Origin: Carya illinoinensis
Lineage: Eukaryota > Streptophyta > Magnoliopsida > Fagales > Juglandaceae
Direction: 5' to 3'
DNA: 64,000 bases
Assembly (NCBI RefSeq): GCF_018687715.1
Contig: NC_056755.1
Span: forward strand, 42,978,501 to 43,042,500
The position numbers and the translations under genes are program-made. This document shows positions 58,553 through 64,000 of the stretch, one piece after another. Numbering within the stretch: position 1 is the stretch's first letter; each line of letters starts with the position of its first letter. A model generated the notes under the pieces. The model ran no database searches. It was given only the letters and a program-made list of their open reading frames with translations, and had not been told where the DNA came from.

Positions 58553-59974
58553 TAAGTAATCAAGATGAAACGTGACTGGAATACGAAAGGACTGAAACCC
58601 TGACGTAACATAACGTGACTTGAACATAACTTGAAATACATGACCAACTTGAGATAGAAATATTTCGTAACATGGCATAACATATAATAGACAACATATT
58701 TAACATGACATACTTGCAACAGTGAATATTACATAACTTGACATATATGTAATAGATGGCATACTTAGCATGATGTACTTGTAATGTACAGCAATACATG
58801 ACAGAATATATTATGTAACAGATAAAAACTGATGACAGAATAAATTCTGTGTAACAAACAATTACGTGATGACTTGGCATGGCATGACATATATTATAAC
58901 ACACATACATACACTGTAGTTCCTTTACTTAGCACACATACACAGTAGACTGCTAGTAAGTTAAAAGCTAACTTACCTCGATCTCTGCGTTTCTTATAAA
59001 ACCTCAAGCGCGATCACGAGGAACTGCAATTAGTGATTCTAAAAGTTAGCATTAAATCACTAATAACTTAAAATATGGAAAATACTAACTTAAAGAGTAA
59101 AATTTCCATTTTACTCTCTACATGTAGGAAAATGACTGTTTTACCCATAACTTAAGAATTTTGCATACTAACTCCAAAGGTCACTAAAATTTACATGCCT
59201 CATGTAAATTTTATCCTCAACTCAAATATCAATTTAGAAAAATTTAAAACTAATCACAACTATTAAAACTCCATAGGGCCGAAATTTCCGTATGCTATTT
59301 CTATTGATTTTTTGTTTCCAACTTGTTTTGATCAACCTTTTGATCTATGACTTATAAATATGTGATCTTCAAACCAAACCATCACATGGTTTAAAAAGAT
59401 GTCCTAAAACATATATAAGCTTATAATTCAAGATCACATGGTTAAAAATTAACCAAAACATAAATTTAGCCAAGAACATCCACACTTTGGCTTATTTGAA
59501 TATCTTTTTGTATAAAATTTCATATCTTTGAAACTAACATCAAATATCTTCAAAATAATAATATAACATGTATATAAGATGCTTAGGATCCTCCAATAAA
59601 ATTATCAAAATCATTGGAATAGGTTTAGACCACCAAAGAGTTAAACTTTCTCAAAACAGAAACTGTTTTTCCTCTTCCAGTTTCTAAGTTTCTAAATCTA
59701 AGAAAATCTTTCATTAAAACCTTTAATCATGCAAAAATCCTCAACCAATAATCATATACACATGTTAACAATACTCTATAAAAATTTCGGACCCATATCT
59801 ATCCATTAGCTTGGTCAAAAACTCCAAATTATAACATATTCTTCAGTTTATCTCTCAGAATGACCTTTTTATAGTTTATATAATATTTGACTGGCCAAAT
59901 GATCTTCAAATAGGACAAATAAGATATCCACGTAAACTAGACTAAAAAAGGAACAACTTATATGGGGAGACTTT

Positions 59975-60322
59975 ATGATAAAACACTTACAAAAACTTCG
60001 AAATGGGCATGCAAAAGAACTCCTAAAAGCTGTCCGAGAGAGAGTGTTTGATATTCTTTTAATGGAAAGTGTAAATGAAGATAATTTCGTGGGGAGGGGT
60101 GGCTGGAGATACTTATGGATGAGATATGGAAGAGATGAGGCTGGAGTGAGAGTTAAGTGTAGGACTCTCTTACCCGAAATGAGAGTTAAGTGTAGGGCTC
60201 TCTTACCCGGAGTGAGAGTGGAGTGTAGGACTCTCTTACCTAATAATATCTACAAAAATCAACTCAATATATTTTTACCCAATAATATCCACGAAATTAT
60301 CTTAAATATTTTTATCCAATAA
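59975..60322 (+). other. Antisense open frame in the solo LTR
   Basis: 115 codons, antisense to the LTR, sharing AKELLKAVRERVFDIL, NEDNFVGRGGWRYLW and GRDEAGVRVKC with the frame in the LARD LTRs. Its C-terminal end contains the 31-bp triplication. No domain recognised. Confidence 0.35.
60149..60240. repeat. 31-bp tandem triplication in the solo LTR
   Basis: Three units of GAGAGT(T/G)(A/G)AGTGTAGG.CTCTCTTACC type; the LARD LTRs have one. Confidence 0.85.
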
Positions 60323-60658
60323 TATACACAAAATTAGCTTAAGATATTTTTATCCAATAATATCTACAGTTTTGAACAGACGTTTCGCTCGAAATTATGA
60401 AAAAGTATTATTGCGCCATAAGACCTTAAATAACCATCCGAGTCTAATGGCACAAACCATAATACATTTTGACACTTCTAACTATCTCCAATAATCAAAA
60501 ACACATTTCTGATTCCATAGTAAATAATAACACTAACTATATAGTTAGACAAAAATCTATATGATTAATGGATTCGTGAAAACTTATAGAGTCTTCACGA
60601 GGTTCCTAAAGTCAATAAAAATTCCACAATTGAATTTCTAGCGGGCTGTTACAGGTAT

Positions 60659-61332
60659 GGACTGAACTTATTGGTGAATTGGCCCGAGATACCTTGAAAA
60701 AATTGTATGATGAGTTTAATGAAATTAAGGGTGGTATTACATCGAAGACACATACACCTACCCCAATGCCTTCTACAGATATCGTGACCAGGCCTCCTAC
60801 AAAGAAGCGCAGAATGCCGTGGACTAAGACTCTCGCACAAAATCCCACACTAGTCCATCAATCTACGGAGGTGGTTTCTGAGTTAGACAACTATTTGTCA
60901 GCGGATATGGTCCAAGATGATGATAATTTCGATATATTAGGATGGTGGAAGAATGCCTCAAAGAAATATTCCATCATTTCTGAGATTGCCCGATATATTT
61001 TGACCATCCTTATTAGCACCGTTGCCTCAGAGTCAGCTTTTAGTACCGGAGGTCGTATATTAGATCATTTCCGTAGTTCATTGTCTCTTACAACTGTAGA
61101 GACATTGATATGCACACAAAGTTGGACGATAGGAAAAGATATTCATGTTCTAGATATTTTAAATTTTAAGGAGACCGATGAGGATGATGATCAATCTGGA
61201 TTTGGACCACCTGGTAATTGTTTTTTATTTTATTATTTTAATTTATTTATATTCATTTCGATTTCATCGTTATTAATTTTAATATTAATTTTTGTAGTAA
61301 CACATGAGACGTCTAGCACATCTACAACATAA
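60659..61332 (+). pseudogene. hAT transposase, C-terminal dimerisation part
   Basis: Resumes after the solo LTR. WTELIGELARDTLKKLYDEF is followed by the hAT C-terminal dimerisation domain: SELDNYLSADMV, FDILGWWKNASKKYSIISE and STVASESAFSTGGRILDHFRSSL. The frame stays open to a TAA at 61330-61332, with a hydrophobic extension after GFGPPG that may be mis-spliced or intronic sequence. Confidence 0.88.
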
Positions 61333-61943
61333 AAATGTGCTCAAACTCGGGCCACCCCAAGTGTCACGTCCCTTGACTCAAAGACAAGCCACAACTGATA
61401 AGCCTCTTTAGAATATTCAATTTTTAATTATTTATTCATATTTTGTATTTAATGATTTGTAATGTTGATACAATGTCCCTTAGACACTTTTATGTTTGTA
61501 ATTTTGTAATTGTTTAGCCTTTCAATTTTGTAATAGCTTAGTTATTATTATTAGTTTATTACGTATTAGACTCTTAGACTAGTAACTTTTATTAGCCATA
61601 AAATCAATTACTATTCATAACACTTTTTTTTTAATCTGGTTTTTAAATTTTTTTTTCTTTTTACTTATAATTTTATAGGCTGAAAAATGAAAATGGCCTA
61701 CAAGCTTTTTTTTTTGGCCAAAAATATAACATTGTGGGCTATTTTTAACCCATTGCTGAGGTTTATGGCTACTAATGACTCAAAAATTGCTTCTGGACCA
61801 TTTTCAATCTAGAAGGGGGTGCGGGGGCTAGACAGATGGCCCCCCCACACCGTATCCCGTCATGCGGGATGGAGTACCCTGCCCCCGCACACTGGGGGAG
61901 GACGACGGGGAAAAATTTCCCCATCCGCACCCCTATTGAAGAT

Positions 61944-62086
61944 CACGTTGATTTGGTATTAATAATGGAGCTGGTGGGAACTAAATAATGCATGGTAACT
62001 CGCATAGAAAGATTCATGTACTTCGGCTTCGTAGACCAAAAAGAGCATTCTAATTCATTGCAGTCTCCGGCCCCTTGTGTTTTTGG

Positions 62087-62176
<90 letters not shown>

Positions 62177-63693
62177 GAATTTACGTTTTCAAAAGTTTGT
62201 GAAACGTTTCGTTATCTTCTGAGTGACGAACATTTGGATGGGGATGAATGATGAATGAATTGCTAAATGATTGCAAGGGAATCCAGCAATGGTGGCCAAC
62301 AAACAATTACATGAAACACGTGAATCTAGAAAAATTAATTATAATATTAGCAGCCAGTGAGTGTGTGTGTGTATATATATAATTATGATCAGGTGCATGA
62401 TGATGATGACCCCGTGCATGCATGTGCATGTATCATCCTGATCATCCTAAACAGTAAACACATAATTTCACGTGGTTAATTATGAAATAAAAGGGATTTA
62501 ATTAATTTGATCTTTGAGCATGCAAATTAATAGCTAGCCAACTTGGACACTTCCTGCAGTTACTTCTTATCATGATGATCTCTAGCTTTAAGCTCACCGT
62601 ACGTCCTAACTCATTCAGTAAATTAAATGATCAACTCTCTCAACTTTTCCATCACACAGTGAACGAATTAGAAACCTCAAGGTAATAGGTATGTGATTTG
62701 GAGCATACAAACGTGGATTAAAGAGGTAAAATAAAATAAAAAATTGTTACAGTTTCGATTTGAAAATATATCATGAGTGATTAATACAGAATCATATACA
62801 GCAAGTGTTGGGTTTATGGAGCCTGGTTTATTATTATGAGGGCCTGATTTAATTATTTGATTTGATAAAGATTCATGTTATGATCATGAGGGTTAAAGAC
62901 TTAACCAAATAAATATTCAAGAGTCCTAAAATTTTTAAATCAATAGTTAGATCTTTAACAATTCATTACAATTTTTTGGTGAATTTTTAATAGAAAAAAT
63001 CTTTGACTTGGTTTGTGACTCAAAAATCACCAAATAGAAAGTTTGCTTGACGTTCGTGGAACAAGTTGCTCTAGTGAAGGTCAAACAAAGAGTTTGCTTG
63101 AGCGAATAACCGAATAATTGTGAAATTAGAGTTTTCACCGTACAATCATATAAATATGTAATTGATGAACAATATGACTATCTGGAACAATATATTTCGC
63201 CCCAAAGTATATTTTGTTATTCTTTAAGATAATAAGATCCACTACATGCAATTCCGTAAACATGAGCACGTTGTCTATACATATAAATTTTGTATTGTAT
63301 GATTGATTTCTTGTTTTAATTTATTTTTCTTGCTATATTTTCAAAACAACACTATCATCGTTTTAATTACTTTGATTGAGACAAGTCATCACATGTTAGA
63401 ATATCACAAAAAATTTATAACAATACAAAAAGTCATGAAACTTTAAAGATCAAGAAAGATGATTAATCTTCTTTCATCTTTAATGAGAAATGTTTTAATC
63501 ACAAAAAGATTTTTTAAAAATTTACTAATAAATGACATGGTACGTTATATTGTACAATTACTTTTATTGTAAAATAGGTCTAACGTATCATATAAATTTA
63601 TATAATTTTATATTTCTAGAATTTTTTCGTAGTTATAGCCGTACTTCTCATCTTTAATTATACAATTAAAGAATATCATTTCTATATAGCTTT
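61944..63693. other. Intergenic DNA
   Basis: No gene seen. Long (CT)n at 62089-62174, short (TG)n near 62359. A stretch at about 63484-63645 has inverted ends (GAGAAATGTTTTAA / CCGTACTTCTC) and may be a MITE. Confidence 0.45.
62089..62174. repeat. (CT)n microsatellite
   Basis: About 43 uninterrupted dinucleotide units. The open frame across it is an artefact. Confidence 0.95.
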
Positions 63694-64000
63694 CACTACA
63701 AGAAATCGAGAATATTCCGGCGATTCAAAAAATATCGTTGGCAAAAGTGTATTTTTCCGGCGAGTTAAAAATCCCCGCAAAATTAATGATCTAATAAAAC
63801 CATTTACTAGCCGGGTCTTCGTGTTCACCATCTTTCTTTGTAAAAGTGATATGTAGAACTGTGGATGGGACTGTTGGTGAAAAGTCCTGAACTAATATGA
63901 GATGTTTTACTTGGTAACTGTTGGTTTTAGTGAGAGTAGAGTCTTCAAATAACTTATACTAATGATATTTATCTTTTATATAATTAGTAGCTCAGTTTGT
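63694..64000. mobile_element. CACTA-type transposon terminus (partial)
   Basis: CACTACAAGAAATCG at 63694 with subterminal TTCCGGCGA(T/G)T repeats at 63716 and 63755, typical of plant CACTA ends. The opposite end is not in the window, so whether the rest is element or flanking DNA is unknown. Confidence 0.6.

Larger units (their letters stand above)
57533..60653 (-). mobile_element. Solo LTR of the LARD family
   Basis: 3,121 bp, starting TGTGACGCCCCC and ending GGGCTGTTACA on the plus strand, the reverse complement of the LARD LTR termini. Target duplication GGTAT at 57528-57532 and 60654-60658. Clearly diverged from the LTRs at 8350 and 14360, so an older insertion followed by LTR-LTR recombination. 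It interrupts the hAT transposase gene. Confidence 0.93.
54454..61935 (+). mobile_element. Autonomous-type hAT transposon, inactivated
   Basis: 7,482 bp including a 3.1-kb solo LTR. Terminal inverted repeats begin TAGGGGTGGG (left) and TAGGGGTGCGG (right, inverted), within GC-rich subterminal regions. The 8-bp target duplication is TTGAAAAT (54446-54453) and TTGAAGAT (61936-61943), seven of eight identical. Encodes a BED-finger hAT transposase with stops. Palindromic ACGGCACCGTTT-type repeats occur at 54716-54835. Confidence 0.85.

Noticed and set aside
61992..62222. 76-aa frame with a Leu-Ser repeat
   Set aside because: Translation of the (CT)n microsatellite.
1..64000. tRNA or rRNA genes
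   Set aside because: Only tRNA-complementary PBS motifs were seen; no tRNA-like cloverleaf or rRNA segment was recognised by eye.

Overview
The window is nuclear DNA of a eudicot plant, most likely a woody species. It holds a single-exon AP2/ERF gene, two tandem PHT1-type phosphate transporter genes with 5'-UTR introns, AT-rich intergenic DNA, and many nested plant transposable elements (Copia, Gypsy-derived, hAT, CACTA-like, LINE relics, MITEs). The species cannot be fixed from sequence alone. Only three host genes are well supported: an ERF group IX transcription factor at 98-787, PHT1-a at 44049-45677 and PHT1-b at 49355-50923.

Layout. 1-6354: the ERF gene, then a diverged repeat module in two copies and two decayed LINE 3' ends. 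6360-25109: one complete minus-strand Ty1/Copia element (SIRE-like by its proteins) with 1.34-kb LTRs, PBS, PPT and a GGTCC target duplication. Nested inside it at 8350-17922 is a plus-strand LARD-like element with 3,563-bp LTRs, a CTGCC target duplication and remnants of Ty3/Gypsy gag-protease. 25115-34687: intergenic DNA, MITEs, microsatellites, a truncated Copia gag-protease relic and the first copy of a diverged segmental duplication. 34688-40105: a second minus-strand Copia element with 430-bp LTRs, an AATGA target duplication and non-canonical TG...TA ends, inserted in the second copy of that duplication. 43000-51000: the PHT1 pair, with a non-autonomous hAT-type element at 46349-47521 between the genes. 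54454-61935: an autonomous-type hAT element with TIRs and an 8-bp target duplication. Its transposase gene is broken by stop codons and by a solo LTR (57533-60653) of the LARD family. 61944-64000: intergenic DNA ending in a CACTA-type terminus.

The most unusual signal is a family of small coiled-coil proteins (about 142-150 aa) encoded ANTISENSE to their host retrotransposons. ORF-A (8167-8349 plus 17928-18197) and ORF-B (18441-18878) lie between pol and the 3' LTR of the Copia element. ORF-C (13234-13662, minus) occupies the same relative position in the Gypsy-derived LARD. The three proteins are related to each other, each has a TATA box about 85-110 bp upstream of its ATG, and B and C differ mostly at synonymous positions in their conserved core. 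This looks like an antisense gene module shared across retrotransposon superfamilies. The LARD has inserted inside ORF-A and splits it in its conserved core.

The PHT1 genes are high-affinity phosphate/proton symporter paralogues. Only the second carries two perfect PHR1-binding sites (P1BS) near its TATA box, and the 3' halves of the two coding regions are more alike than the 5' halves, which suggests gene conversion.
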